Assembly: GCA_022592445.1 (NCBI GenBank)
Contig: JABYQR010000102.1
Location: forward strand, 59,381 to 123,380
Reading direction: 5' to 3'
DNA length: 64,000 bases
Source of the DNA: Cytidiella melzeri
Taxonomy: Eukaryota > Basidiomycota > Agaricomycetes > Polyporales > Irpicaceae
Positions 33,994 to 44,710 of this stretch are shown piece after piece; the stretch's first letter is position 1, and each line of letters starts with the position of its first letter. Position numbers and translations under genes: made by a program. A model generated the notes under the pieces. It searched no databases. It worked only from the letters and a program-made list of their open reading frames with translations, and had not been told where the DNA came from.

Positions 33994-34328
33994 AGTATCT
34001 CGCGTGCACTCACGCGGCGTGTCAGGTCATCTGGCTCAGACAACTCCTCAGCGAACTCGGACTTCCACAAGCTCACCCCACACCACTCTTCTGCGACAAT
34101 AACGGAACCGTTTCCTGCACACACGACCCACACGGCCACACAAGAATGAAACACATCGACCTAAGGGTGCACTGCATTTCATCCGGAATTGTGTCAACGA
34201 AGGGCGAATAGATGTGAGGCGGATAGAAGGAAAGGAGAACCCGGCAGACGTGTTCACAAAGGCCCTAGCCCGGGTCATGCACACACACGCGATGGATATG
34301 TTGGGACTGGTAGCAGGTCAAGGGGGGG
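33994..34328 (+). pseudogene. Copia 1 RNase H end and polypurine tract
   Basis: EYLACTHAACQVIWLRQLLS, CDNNGTVSCTHDPHGHTRMK and HIDLRVHC are the closing RNase H motifs. A frame change follows near 34175, then HTHAMDMLGLVAGQGG in another frame. The run GGGGGGG just before 34329 is the polypurine tract. Confidence 0.88.
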
Positions 34329-34545
34329 TGTCAGTGAGTGACCCGCCAAGGCGTCCGGTCTAGGAAGGAAGCGCATCAGGACGGAGCTACTATACACGGG
34401 CATCCGCCGATCATGTAAAGTTTGTATAAAAGACTCTGAACTGGTACAGGGAAAACCTATCTCTGTTGACCCTGTACCAGGTACGCACGTATTGCGTTGT
34501 ACAATTCTATCTCTGTTGACCCTGTACCAGACCGTCTGATTGACA
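34329..34545 (+). repeat. 3' LTR of Copia 1
   Basis: 217 bp; partner of 27537-27753 with six transition differences. Followed by the duplicated GAATA. Confidence 0.93.
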
Positions 34546-36432
34546 GAATATATCTGCTTTATTCTCAGGTCCAGCTATTTGTGTGACGGCAATTATCCCT
34601 TCATTGACACTGTCCCTAATGAAGTGAGCACGTATGTCGATGTGCTTCATGCAAGTATGGCCGTGAGGATCATGCGTGCAGGCGATTGTACCGTTGTTGT
34701 TGCAGTATAGTTTTGTGGCATCCGACTGCGGGAATCCGAGTTCCTCCAGCAGTTGACGCATCCATATGATTTGGCAAGCGGCGTGTGAGCATGCAATGTA
34801 TTTGGCTTCACAGGACGATAGGGCGACCACGGCTTGCTGCTTCAAGCTCCAAGCTACTGGCGAACAATGGAGTATCATCACGTATCTGGAGACGGATTTC
34901 CTTCCTTCGCCAGAGCCCCAATCTGAATCTGTGAATCCATGGAATAACGGATATGCCGGGTCAAGATTTCTAAACGTCAATCCTAAAGAACGAGTACCTT
35001 GCAGGTATCGTAGTAGGTGCTTGGCGGCTGCCCAGTGGGTGTGTCCGTAACACGACATGAATTTGGCGAGTTTGCAGACTGCGTAGGCAATGTCCGGTCG
35101 TGTGGTGGTAGCGAGATACATGACCTTACCGACAAGAACACAGTATGGAAGGTCCTTGACCTCGTTGCGGTCTGCTGGGGTTTTAGGTGTGTTCTCTCGT
35201 GACAGTGAAACCTTGGGTGGCAGTGGTGTCAAGGCCGTGTTGCTGTGCTCCATGCCGGAAAGACGTAAGATAGATACTGTGTATGCCTCCTGTGAAAAGA
35301 GGATCGAACGGCGCTGGCGATCCCTTGTGACCTTGCAACCCAACAGCCATTCGACTTCGCCGTTGTCTGTGATGTCGAAGAGATGTTTGAGGCCTTGCGC
35401 CACTGAGTCGGATTCGGCTGAGGAGGAGGTGGCCAACAGTATGTCGTCAATGCTGGTCGTGGACAAGGCCTTGGCACCGTTGACGTTCCGTACATGGACG
35501 CTCCAATCCAATTCACACCTTTGGAAGCCCAACGTTTGGTATTTCTTGTTGAATTCAAGGTACCACGGACACCCTGCTTGCTTCAGGCCGTACAAGCCTT
35601 TCAGTAGGCGCCAATAGCCAGGTCCTGCGATTGTTGGCTTCCTCATGTAAATCTCCTCAGTGAGCGGTCCGTTCAGAAAGGCAGTCTTGATGTTGATGTG
35701 GCAAAGATGACGGTCATGGTGTGCGGAAATGGCGAGGATTGTCCTAATCAAATCCCATCGAGCTACTGGAGCGAATGTGAAATTAAAGTCTTGCCCAGGG
35801 GTTTGCGTGAAGCCCTTGGCCACGAGTCGCGCTTTGAACCTTGCAATGTGTCTGTCTGCGTTTTGTTTGAGATGAAGGACCCACTTGGAGTCCACAGGCT
35901 TTCTTCCAGGCGGTACGTCCTTTACTTCCTCGTATACGCCTTTCACTTGTAGTGCCTCAAGTTCCTCGTGAATGGTGGCCAGCCATTCCTCCCAATATTT
36001 GCTCCGCTCTGCCTCCGCAACAGATGTAGGATGCTGTTTGCTAGCGTCGTCGATGGGTGTTGTCGCGTTGGCATATGGGTCTGGGGAGAACTCAATCTCG
36101 CCCTCGCTTTTGATAGTGTTGTAGGCTGCGTTGAGGGCAATTTTGCGATTTCCGACCAACCCCCCCTTGTCCGAATACGCGCTGTTGTCCGTTCTATAAC
36201 GCAACGGTAAGGTGATTTTTTGGCGACCTGTGATTTAAACCAAGATATGAGAATAGGGTACGTATTGTCTCTGTAGGACACGTACCAATGGTCTCTGATG
36301 AAGAACCATCAAGCCCCTTGGGGGTGCGTAGTTCCTGGGGAACAGCCTCAGTGGACGGCTGAGCCATTGAAAAGTCTTTATAGGAGATTTGTCAGATTGA
36401 GGGTTCGTCACTCAGTGGCAAGACATACTTGG
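34546..36432 (-). pseudogene. Copia 2 pol block: reverse transcriptase and RNase H
   Basis: Open for more than 500 codons. WVLHLKQNADRHIARFKARL, LVAKGFTQTPGQDFNFTFAP, INIKTAFLNGPLTEEIYM, GLYGLKQAGCPWYLEF, then SIDDILLATSSS with both catalytic Asp kept (unlike Copia 1), KYIACSHAACQIIWMRQLLE and DIRAHFIRDSVNEG of RNase H, ending NKADI at the Copia 1 junction. Upstream (to 36432) it continues as a spacer with stops and is cut by Gypsy A. Confidence 0.88.
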
Positions 36433-37131
36433 TGTAACAGTAAGGGTTACACTCACCAGATAGTTAATAAACTTGAGGGGGAGATAGTGAGATAGAGAGT
36501 AGAGTGTGGGTGAGAGTGTGTACTGGGGAGTACGAAGTAGTCCTTGATCAACAGAGTGGATAAGACTGAGGGGATATGCCCTCAGGAATGCCTCTATATA
36601 TACATGAAGGGGAGGACCCCAGGTACTACCCTAAGACCCCTAATACCTACATGAGTAAGCAAAGTAATCTACCTTACTAAGCATGCCCTATGCCCTAGTG
36701 GTGCCACTTCAATAATCAACCAATAGCAATTGTCCCCATGACCTGACCCCATGACCCAGCTCCAAGGCTAGACTTGTTCTAGCTTGTTCTAAGACAAGGC
36801 TAGACTTTTCCAGAAGGTTCTATGAACTATGACATCATCTAATGGAATGTTCTATACTATGACATCATAGTTCCAGCAAGTTCCACAAGGTTCCAGAGAG
36901 TTCTATCATGTGATACACAGATAAGGAAAGGAGCGCATCAGCGCATCAATTGATAGGCACTGAGAATAAGCGCCGGAATGGGCGCCTGATAAGCGCCAGA
37001 TAAGCGCTGGATAAGTGCCTAAATAGACGCCTGATAAGCGCTGGATAAGCGCTTGACAAGCGCTTAAATATTTCCAATAATACCGTTGCCTGGTAAGGCA
37101 AGTCTTGTAGAAACATTGAAAATCTGTGACA
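36433..37131 (-). repeat. 3' LTR of Gypsy A
   Basis: 699 bp, TGTAAC...GTGACA on the plus strand. On the element's own strand a TATA box (TATATATAGAGG) lies at about 36593-36604. An array of GATAAGCGC-like units at 36964-37072 lies upstream of it in the element's U3 region. The adjoining polypurine tract is the inverse of TTACCCCCCCTTCTTGC (37132-37148). Confidence 0.93.
36964..37072. repeat. GATAAGCGC-type repeat array in the Gypsy A LTR
   Basis: Four exact GATAAGCGC units plus GATAAGTGC and AATAAGCGC within about 110 bp, interleaved with GGCGCCT and AGCGCTT palindromic pieces. The same array stands at 44543-44647 and 50413-50513 in the other LTR copies. GATAAG is the core site of fungal GATA factors. 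Confidence 0.75.
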
Positions 37132-37367
37132 TTACCCCCCCTTCTTGCTTTGAATTCCGTGCAAAGAGTTTTGAACGAACACTTTGGTCATTGAGTCCAC
37201 TTTTTCACCATTGTCAAGAGGGTGCCTAAGCAATTCCGAGTGACTCTAGCGGCTTCTACCGACGCCCCTGACGGGGTTCACACCTCATTGGCTGATGGTA
37301 GTCTAGTCCGTACCCTCCTCGGTTGCGTCATTGGATCGTGGATGATCCTTGGTGTGTTGTTTGTGAC

Positions 37368-38093
37368 TTATACACAGTAAATCGTAGCTGAGCGAATAGC
37401 TCGGGGATGATTGTCGTAGAATTTCTTGATCGCTTCTTGAGCGTGCGTGATGTTTTCTACAGGTTCCCACGTGTCGTCGTTTGGTCCGTAGCCTTTCCAG
37501 CGTATGTAATACTGAAGCTTTTTGGCACGACCTGTACGTCTTGACTTGAGGATCTTCTCGACTTCGTATTCTTCTTCTCTGTCGATGATATCTGGCAGAG
37601 GCATCTCCAGCTTTTGGCCTTCGAATTCAGGTTCATTGTACGGTACTAACTTGCTTGCATGGAATACAGGATGTATCCTTGGTGAACGTTCAGGCCATTC
37701 CAGTCTGAATGTGACCGGCGAGAGCTTTTCAGCAATCTTGAATGGGCCATAGTACTTGGCTGACAGCTTATGTCCAGATTTTTGGTAGTCTCTCAGATCT
37801 AGCATGACCTGATCGCCTTTGTTGAAGGGGACCTTCTGAACATGCTTGTCATAGTACCATTTCATGCATTCAGCCGCAAGTTGTAACGCCGCTTTAGCAT
37901 GCTCTTGAGCTTGCAAGTGGTTCCACATGATGTCATTCATGTCAGACCTTTTCAGGTCCTTAGTGAGCGTTGGACCAGCTCTAGGGTGTCTGCCGTATTT
38001 GAGGTAGAAAGGCGAGTGCTTAGTTCCCTCGTGCGCTGCATTGTTGTATGCGAACTCAGCCGAGCTGAGCAGTCTAGCCCAGTCGTCATGTAG
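37368..38093 (-). pseudogene. Gypsy A integrase end with chromodomain
   Basis: Continues the pol frame after an in-frame stop at 38094. It shows WYYDKHVQKVPFNKGDQVML, AKYYGPFKIAEKLSPVTFRL and HPVFHASKLVPY (integrase C-terminal domain), then a chromodomain: YEVEKILKSRR, YYIRWKGYGPNDDTWEPVEN, with the expected aromatic residues Y, W and W. It ends SATIYCV. Chromodomains direct insertion toward methylated-histone chromatin in this group. Confidence 0.9.
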
Positions 38094-41012
38094 TTAATCA
38101 ACGTAACAACGCAGATACTGTTCGAGCGTTTGATTAACTCGTTCAGTTTGACCATCAGTCTGCGGATGATATGCAGTAGTCATTGTAGATTCTATCCCTA
38201 GCATTTTACACCATTCCTGGAATAAATCTGCTGCAAATTGTGGACCTCGGTCGGAAATGATTTGCAAAGGTAACCCGTGAAGGGTCCAGACTCTCTCATA
38301 GAGTAGAGCTGCAAGATCTTTTGCCGAGAACTCGTTTACGATAGGGAAGAAGTGCGCCCTTTTAGTAAGGCGGTCTACGACTACGCAGATAGCATTGAAG
38401 CCATCAGACTCCGGTAACTGAGTAATCAAATTGACAGTCATGATATCCCATGGTTCGGCCGGAACCGGATTAGGGATGAGTGGTCCATAAGGCTGTTGCG
38501 GACGAGTCTTCATCCGCTGACATGTGTCACCTGGCCACCAGTAATTTCTCGAGATCAGTTCGTACATTTTCCATCTGCCAGGATGTCCGGCAGAAGGTAG
38601 ATCGTGATGCATCTGGATGATTTGGCGTCTTAGATCTAATTTCTGATCTTTGGGGATGTAGACTTTTCCACGGTATAGGAGTAATCCGTTCTCAAAATTC
38701 CATTCCTCTAGTGATTTCTTGAACTCCCTAGGACCAGAGTTAAGTAACTGCTGATAGTCCTTGGTAACTTCATCGTTCATGAGTGCTTCCTTGACCCGTC
38801 TTAGGATTTCATTGTCGTTGATAGGCGAGTCATGAGAGTTTTCGATAGCAGAGATGGCAAAAAACTCGGGTTTAAGGAGAATTTTGTCCTCGTTATCGGA
38901 ATTTACCTTCTTTTCATGATCTGGCCTCCTGGACAGAGGATCTGCGGTAAGCATGGTCTTTCCGGGTTTGTGCCGGAGCACGAAATTAAATCGCGTGAGG
39001 TATAATGCCCATCGCGCTTGTCTCCGAGTCAGCTTCTGGGCATTCCTGAAATAAGTCAGGTTTTGGTGATCCGTTTCTATGGTAATCGGATGTCCCTCCA
39101 GATGTTGACGATACTCTTCCAGGGCGCAGATAATAGCCAACAACTGTTTATCGTATATCTCATAATTACGTTCATGGACGTTGAGTGATTTAGAGTAGAA
39201 GGCTACTGGATGCCACAGCTTGTCAGCTGGGTCCAGTTGTGATAGTACCGCTCCTTGTGCAAAGTCACTAGCGTCTGTTTCCAGACGGAAAGGGTTTTCG
39301 TCATCTGGTATCCTCAGAATGGGTGCTGACGTAAAAGCCTGTTTCAGACTTTGGAAGGCATGTTCCTGAGCATCTTTCCAGATCCAGGGTTGGTCCTTCT
39401 TTGTCAGAATAGTGAGCGGTTTCGCATGTTTAGCAAAGTCCTTAATGAAACGCCGATAGAAGTTGGCAAAGCCTAAGAAGGCTTGGACTTGCTTAACCTT
39501 TTCAGGTCGCTGCCACTCAGTAACTCCGGTGAGTTTGGCTGGATCCATCTTGATGTGTCCGTGAGAAATGATCATGCCTAGGTACTCAATGCGATCTTTT
39601 TCAAAAAAGCATTTTTCCGGTTTGGCAAATAGATCGTTCTCGCGTAGACGCTTGAGCACTTCCTGTGTGATGCGACGGTTTTCCTTCTTGTCTTCTGTGA
39701 AGATGAGGATGTCGTCGAGATACACCATGACATGTCCTTCTAAGATCAAATCACTCAGAATTTCATTCATCATGGCTTGGAACGTTGCAGGTGCGTTGCT
39801 GAAACCGAAATACATCACCTTGGCTTCAAAAAGACCACGATGTGTGATGAACACCGTCTTCCATTCGTCACCCTTTTGGATGCGAACGTTATTGTATCCC
39901 CATCTAAGATCAATCTTTGAGAAGACCTTAGCCTTGCTTAACGAATTGATTAAATCGTTGATGCGAGGTATGGGGTACCGGTTTTTCACCGTGATGTCGT
40001 TCAGTTTTCGGTAGTCTTGCACAAGGCGCAACGAGCCATCTTTCTTCTTGACGAAGAACACAGGTGCTGCAATCGGACTTTTTGATTTGCGGATGTAACC
40101 TTTTCGGAGTTCCTCTTCGATCCATTGATCTAGAGAATTCTTTTCCATTGAAGACAGCGGGTATAGTTTAGCCGCTTTGGGAAGGGAGGCACCTTCCTCA
40201 AATTCGATCGCGTGATCGTACGGTTTGCGTAACGGCATGCACTCTGATTTTTTCTTTGAAAAGACGTCACCAAATTCCCAAAGATATTTTGGTACTAATG
40301 GCTTCCAATTGACGGACTCCTGTTCGTCAAAGCCGTCTTCAAATCCCTCATCTTCCTTTCCAGAAAGTTCAGCGATTATTTCTGCTATTTCTTGGTCTTC
40401 TGGATCGTCTAAGTCAATCCAGTGGATGTGAGGGTTGTCCGGGTCGACACTTCCTATTCCGTCCAGGTTGTCTGACACCAAACGTCCCTTAGGTAACTCA
40501 AGTTCATCAATCTCTTCTTGAGTTACAGTGATGTTTTTACGAGCTCTTGGGGCACAGAGTTCAGGACATCTGGTAAATCTCCACTCGCCATTTGCCCAAT
40601 CTAACTCCGGATTGTGGCGGCGTAAGAAGGTCATCCTGATAATCATTTGTTTACTACCGAGATCAGTAACGAGCATGTGTTGTCTTGCTCTGTGCGAACC
40701 TATTTCTAGGTATGCACGTACTGAGTGAGTGATTTGACCATCTTTATTGGGAGTACCGTCGACGTTGATGACGTTAAACGGTGATGCCAGTTGATTTGTT
40801 ACCAGATTGTTACTTTCAACCACTGACTTACTGATGAACGTGGTTGTGGCTCCTGAATCTACCAGAGCTTCGACCTGCACTTTCTTTCCATATACCCAAA
40901 TTGTAACCGGTAGAAAAAATGAATTCTCTAAACGCGCTACATTTTTGACAGTATCTACGGTACAAAGATCGAGGGTATCAGGGCCTAAGCGTTCATGTTT
41001 GCAGGGAGTCAC
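38094..41012 (-). pseudogene. Gypsy A pol: protease, reverse transcriptase, RNase H, integrase core
   Basis: 972 codons open. Protease VEALVDSGATTTFISKSVV; reverse transcriptase LRLVQDYRKLNDITVKNRYP, FSKIDLRWGYNNVRI and MVYLDDILIFTED (catalytic YLDD intact); RNase H PFRLETDASDFAQGAVLSQL; integrase HHDLPSAGHPGRWKMYELIS. The zinc region is shortened: WWPG runs straight to CQRMKT, so the first Cys of HHCC is missing. The first integrase Asp is replaced (TVNLITQLPES where Asp-Leu is expected); ISDRGPQF and the Glu in GQTERVNQTL are present. Ends at a TAA where the family continues into the segment now read at 37368-38093. Reverse transcriptase could be active, integrase not. Confidence 0.93.
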
Positions 41013-41136
41013 ATGACGCTTCGGAAAAAATCCTTGCCCTTGGTCGGCTTTTTCCCTTTACCCTTGTCAGGGGACGGGTGAGGAGTCGAAGGTTCATCAT
41101 CTTCCGTTGGAACCTCCTCGATATGAGCTGCCAATT

Positions 41137-42469
41137 CTAGGCGCGCGGTATTAACGTTTTTCGTCTTAGACGACGAGGCTTTAGGGGCTTCTGCCTCGCT
41201 GTCCGTTCCCGAGTCCTTGGCATCTGCTGCCCGAATCTTCTTCGGCGCCGAAGACTTTCCATCCTTCTTCTCATCCTTCTTCTTTCATCAGGCTTCTTCT
41301 TTAGGCCGTTGAGGTTGCACTCATCCGTATTGTGTCTTTTCGACTTATGGATGTGGCAGAACTTTTCCGACTTTTCAGTCGAATTCACCTCTTTGCCCTT
41401 GCCCTTGTTCCGCTTCTCGTTCTTCTTCTTCTTCTTGTCCGCAGCGTCCACCTCCATAGGAGTGGACGTATCCTTTTCCTTCGCAAAGATCTGGCCCTGC
41501 GCTTTCTCCGGATAGACCTTCTTGTGGATGTCGAGCAAGAGGTCGAGGAACTGAGGCCATGTTGTCGGAATTTGATTTTCGTCTTTCTGATCATGACGAG
41601 CCTCATGTCCTTTTCGATGACGTGCTTGAGCTTGTGAATGAGCAAGTCGTCCTCGTATCCAGAAAGCCTGCCAAGCGTACGGAAGCGTTCCGCGTACTTG
41701 ACAAAGTTCTTGTGCGCTAGATCCGTGTTGTTAAACAAGGCGTTAAGCTCCTTTCGAGCGCCCTCCTTGTCGTCCCGTTGCCCGTATTGTACCTTGAGCT
41801 CATTTTCGAACTCTTCCCACGTTCCAATTGTTTGACCCTTCGTGAGCTTCTTGATCCACGGCTCCATGTATTGAGCCGCCGCGCCTGAGAGCCGGTTTAT
41901 CGCGACGGCAATAGGTTGCCTGTCAGTAGCAACGTTCTCGTAGACAAGCCACAGAGAGATCTTGTTCAACCACTAGTTGAACTTGACCTTGCCATCAGTG
42001 CCGTTGAATTCCGGAGGTTCGCCAATCTTAGGCTGGCGCGAAGATCCTCCTTGTCCTTGAGACAAGGGAAGCTGATTAATCTGGTTGACCACATTTGTGA
42101 TCGTCGTTTTGACCATATCCAGGTCAGTGTCCATCCGCTGGACTTGGGTGTCAGCAGCGGACTGCGAATATAGGTCTTGAGCGACCTTATCCACATATTC
42201 CTGGAGGTTATCCTCCAGGAGCGACAGCTGGTTATTCCAGATAAGAACCATCTGATTCATCATGTTATGGACTATGGCAGCAGTTGCTCCACCTTCAACC
42301 GTACGAGTAAAAGCCCTTTGGGCCGTGTTCAGGTTGTGGAAAATATGCTGCTCAAAGTTTTCCACCAAAGGGTTGTAAACGATGGGAGTGATTTTCCCGA
42401 AAGGACAGAATGGGTGAGGTTGGCGGCAGCGGAGGCAGCGTTGGATCCGGCGTTGGATTGAGTGGCCAT
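41137..42469 (-). pseudogene. Gypsy A gag
   Basis: Starts MATQSNAGSNAASAAANLTH at 42469, shifts frame near 42390 and again later. The gag core shows VENFEQHIFHNLNTAQRAF, KIGEPPEFNGTDGKVKF, a stop at about 41973, WLVYENVATDRQPIAVAINR, ARKELNALFNNTDLAHKNFV and GYEDDLLIHKLKHVIEKDMR. A basic Lys-rich tail with CHIHKSKRHNTDEC (an atypical zinc-knuckle) follows in a different frame. At least one nonsense codon and two or three frameshifts. Confidence 0.85.
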
Positions 42470-42637
42470 TGCTTCTAATTTCTTAGTTAGCAAAGGATAA
42501 GCGAAATACTATTTCTAGTATAAGAAGAAGAGAAACACCACTTTTCACACATTGAACTCTTGTCAGAGTTGTTGTCACACATTAAATCCTTTTCAGGAAG
42601 TTGTCACCGATAAAATGAGCTTGTCAGCCCATACATT

Positions 42638-43416
42638 TTATTCCATTTCCACATATACAAAGGCGTTCATATCAAACAGTCCTTCTAGTAGCTCTAAGAT
42701 GTAACCCCATCTCCGATGTATATCCACAAAACTAATCCTTCCTAAACTCTTCAAGTCCTTTTTCAGCATTCTCCATTCCCTATTCGACATCTTGTCCGTG
42801 TGATTCTCCTTGAACCATTGTTCGATCATGAAGACACAACCGATCAGCAGCTGTGCTTTTTCTCGACGAGTGTTGAGCTGGTGGCTAGAAGATTGCCCAC
42901 CACTCGCGAAAGATGCATCCAACTTCTTGAGCACAGGCTCAAGCCGTTGGCAAGCTGCCGTGACCATTGGTTCGAATTCCTGTTGACGAAGTATAATCTT
43001 CGTCTTACGGAAGTGTAGAGAGGCGGGGAGCGGATTGGGAGTGGGAATGTAAGCGCGTTGATTGCGCTCCTCGATATGCTGAAGGAGAGTAAGCTTTTCA
43101 GCTTTCTCCTTCTCTTGCTTCTCGATACGATCGAGAAGGCTGAGTTGAGACATTAGATGAGAGACCTGACTCATGCGAGCCTGGTTCTCCTCATGCTCAA
43201 CGGTGGTGCGAGCCTGCTCCTCGAGGTCGATCCTCTTGATGAGGGGCTTGTTATCGGGGTATTTGAGCCGGCGAGGCTTGCCAGCGTCCTTGAACTTGTG
43301 AGTGTCTCCTTGGAGACAGTGAGGCGTTCCTGAAGTCCGGTGACTTCATTGCGGACGGGGATGGAGTAAGGGGTCTTGCGACCAGACTTAGCAGCGATGA
43401 AGCGGGAGATGGGCAT
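42638..43416 (-). pseudogene. pre-gag accessory ORF of Gypsy A
   Basis: A coding stretch between leader and gag. It starts MPISRFIAAKSGRKTPYSI at 43416, loses one base near 43306, and then reads KFKDAGKPRRLKYPDNKPLI, a Glu/Gln/Arg-rich helical part (LLDRIEKQEKEKAEKLTLLQ), and a C-terminal part ending REWRMLKKDLKSLGRISFVD and GYILELLEGLFDMNAF. Stop 168 nt before the gag ATG. Its C-terminal third resembles the pre-gag ORF of Gypsy B (REWQLLDWGCKAIGKISFKQ). No known domain recognised; a coiled coil is likely. Function unknown. Confidence 0.7.
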
Positions 43417-43994
43417 GGTGACTGTGTGTGACAATGTGTGATGAGCTTGACAGCTCAGTGATGTGCGGAACAAATCTCCATAAAGGAGAGGTCCTGTGTG
43501 TGCGTGGGGTAGTGCCGGCGTCGGCCTGGACTCTCTCTCCAGGTCCGGTGGTGTAAGGATCTCCGTCATGGTTCCACCCATGCGGCAAATGGTTGGCGGA
43601 TCAGTATTACACTGACCCTAAGTCCGGCCAGAACAAGTTACCCGTCTTCGTGCCTAGGCACTCATGGGCTTCAGTCCTGTTGTCTAGCTCTTATAACGAG
43701 CTGTCTGACACCAGACTCCACTATCGCCTGTGGGGAGGCACACTTTCATCATGTTGGCATAATGCCAACCCCTGCTCTGATCAGCTCTAGGAGCGTCGGG
43801 CGAGAGGGTGATTCAAGTTGTGCGCATCAAGGCAAGGCCTAGACACGACTACCACTTAGAGCCTATGGTCCGGCTACCTCTATTTCTAGAGGATTTGTAA
43901 GGGGCCCACGCACAGGCACAAGACCTAGAAGAAAGGGGAAAGAAACCTCCAGCACGTCCAAAGACGTGAGGGAGTAGGGGCAGTCTTATCCAAA
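43417..43994 (-). other. Gypsy A leader between LTR and pre-gag ORF
   Basis: Untranslated leader, about 580 bp, containing short ORFs only. The sequence next to the LTR on the element's strand is TTTGGATAAGACTGCCCC; I could not match it to a tRNA end. Confidence 0.6.
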
Positions 43995-44710
43995 TGTAAC
44001 AGTTAAGGTTACTACTCACCAGATAGTTAATAAACTTGAGGGGAGATAGTGAGATAGAGAGTAGAGTGTGGGTGAGAGTGTGTACTGGGGAGTACGAAGT
44101 AGTCCTTGATCAACAGAGTGGATAAGACTGAGGGGATATGCCCTCAGGAGTGCCTCTATATATACATGAAGGGGAGGACCCCAGGTACTACCCTAAGACC
44201 CCTAATACCTACATGAGAAGCGAAGTAATCTACCTTACTAAGCATGCCCTATGCCCTAGTGGTGCCACTTCAATAATCAACCAATAGCAATTGTCCCCAT
44301 GACCTGACCCCATGACCCAGCTCCAAGGCTAGACTTGTTCTAGCTTGTTCTAAGACAAGGCTAGACTTTTCCAGAAGGTTCTATGAACTATGACATCATC
44401 TAATGGAATGTTCTATACTATGACATCATAGTTCCAGCAAGTTCCACAAGGTTCCAGAGAGTTCTATCATGTGATACACAGATAAGGAAAGGAGCGCATC
44501 AGAGACAGGAGGCGCATCAGCGCATCAATTGATAGGCACTGAGAATAAGCGCCGGAATAGGCGCCTGATAAGCGCCAGATAAGCGCTGGATAAGCGCCTA
44601 AATAGACGCCTGATAAGCGCTGGATAAGCGCTTGACAAGCGCTTAAATATTTCCAATAATACCGTTGCCTGGTAAGGCAAGTCTTGTAGAAACATTGAAA
44701 ATCTGTGACA
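43995..44710 (-). repeat. 5' LTR of Gypsy A
   Basis: 716 bp. It differs from the 3' LTR mainly by a short extra piece (GAGACAGGAGGCGCATCAGC-like, about 44502) and small changes at the outer end. The GATAAGCGC array lies at 44543-44647 with five exact units. Confidence 0.93.

Larger units (their letters stand above)
27537..34545 (+). mobile_element. Copia 1: full-length, degraded Ty1/Copia retrotransposon
   Basis: Two 217-bp LTRs start TGTCAG and end TTGACA. The element is flanked by GAATA on both sides (27532-27536 and 34546-34550), a 5-bp target-site duplication. I count six differences between the LTRs, all transitions (about 97 percent identity). Order inside is primer site, gag, protease, integrase, reverse transcriptase, RNase H, purine tract: the Copia order. 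It is inserted in the opposite orientation into Copia 2 and is split at 32100-33984 by a DNA element. Several stops and frameshifts make it non-functional. Confidence 0.93.
36433..44710 (-). mobile_element. Gypsy A: chromodomain LTR retrotransposon (chromovirus)
   Basis: Bounded by long LTRs 36433-37131 and 43995-44710 and by CTTGG on both sides (36428-36432, 44711-44715). Read on the minus strand the order is LTR, leader, pre-gag ORF, gag, protease, reverse transcriptase, RNase H, integrase, chromodomain, purine tract, LTR. It is inserted in Copia 2. LTRs are nearly identical apart from a short repeat-copy change, so the insertion is recent compared with Copia 2, yet all three ORFs are broken. 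Confidence 0.95.
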
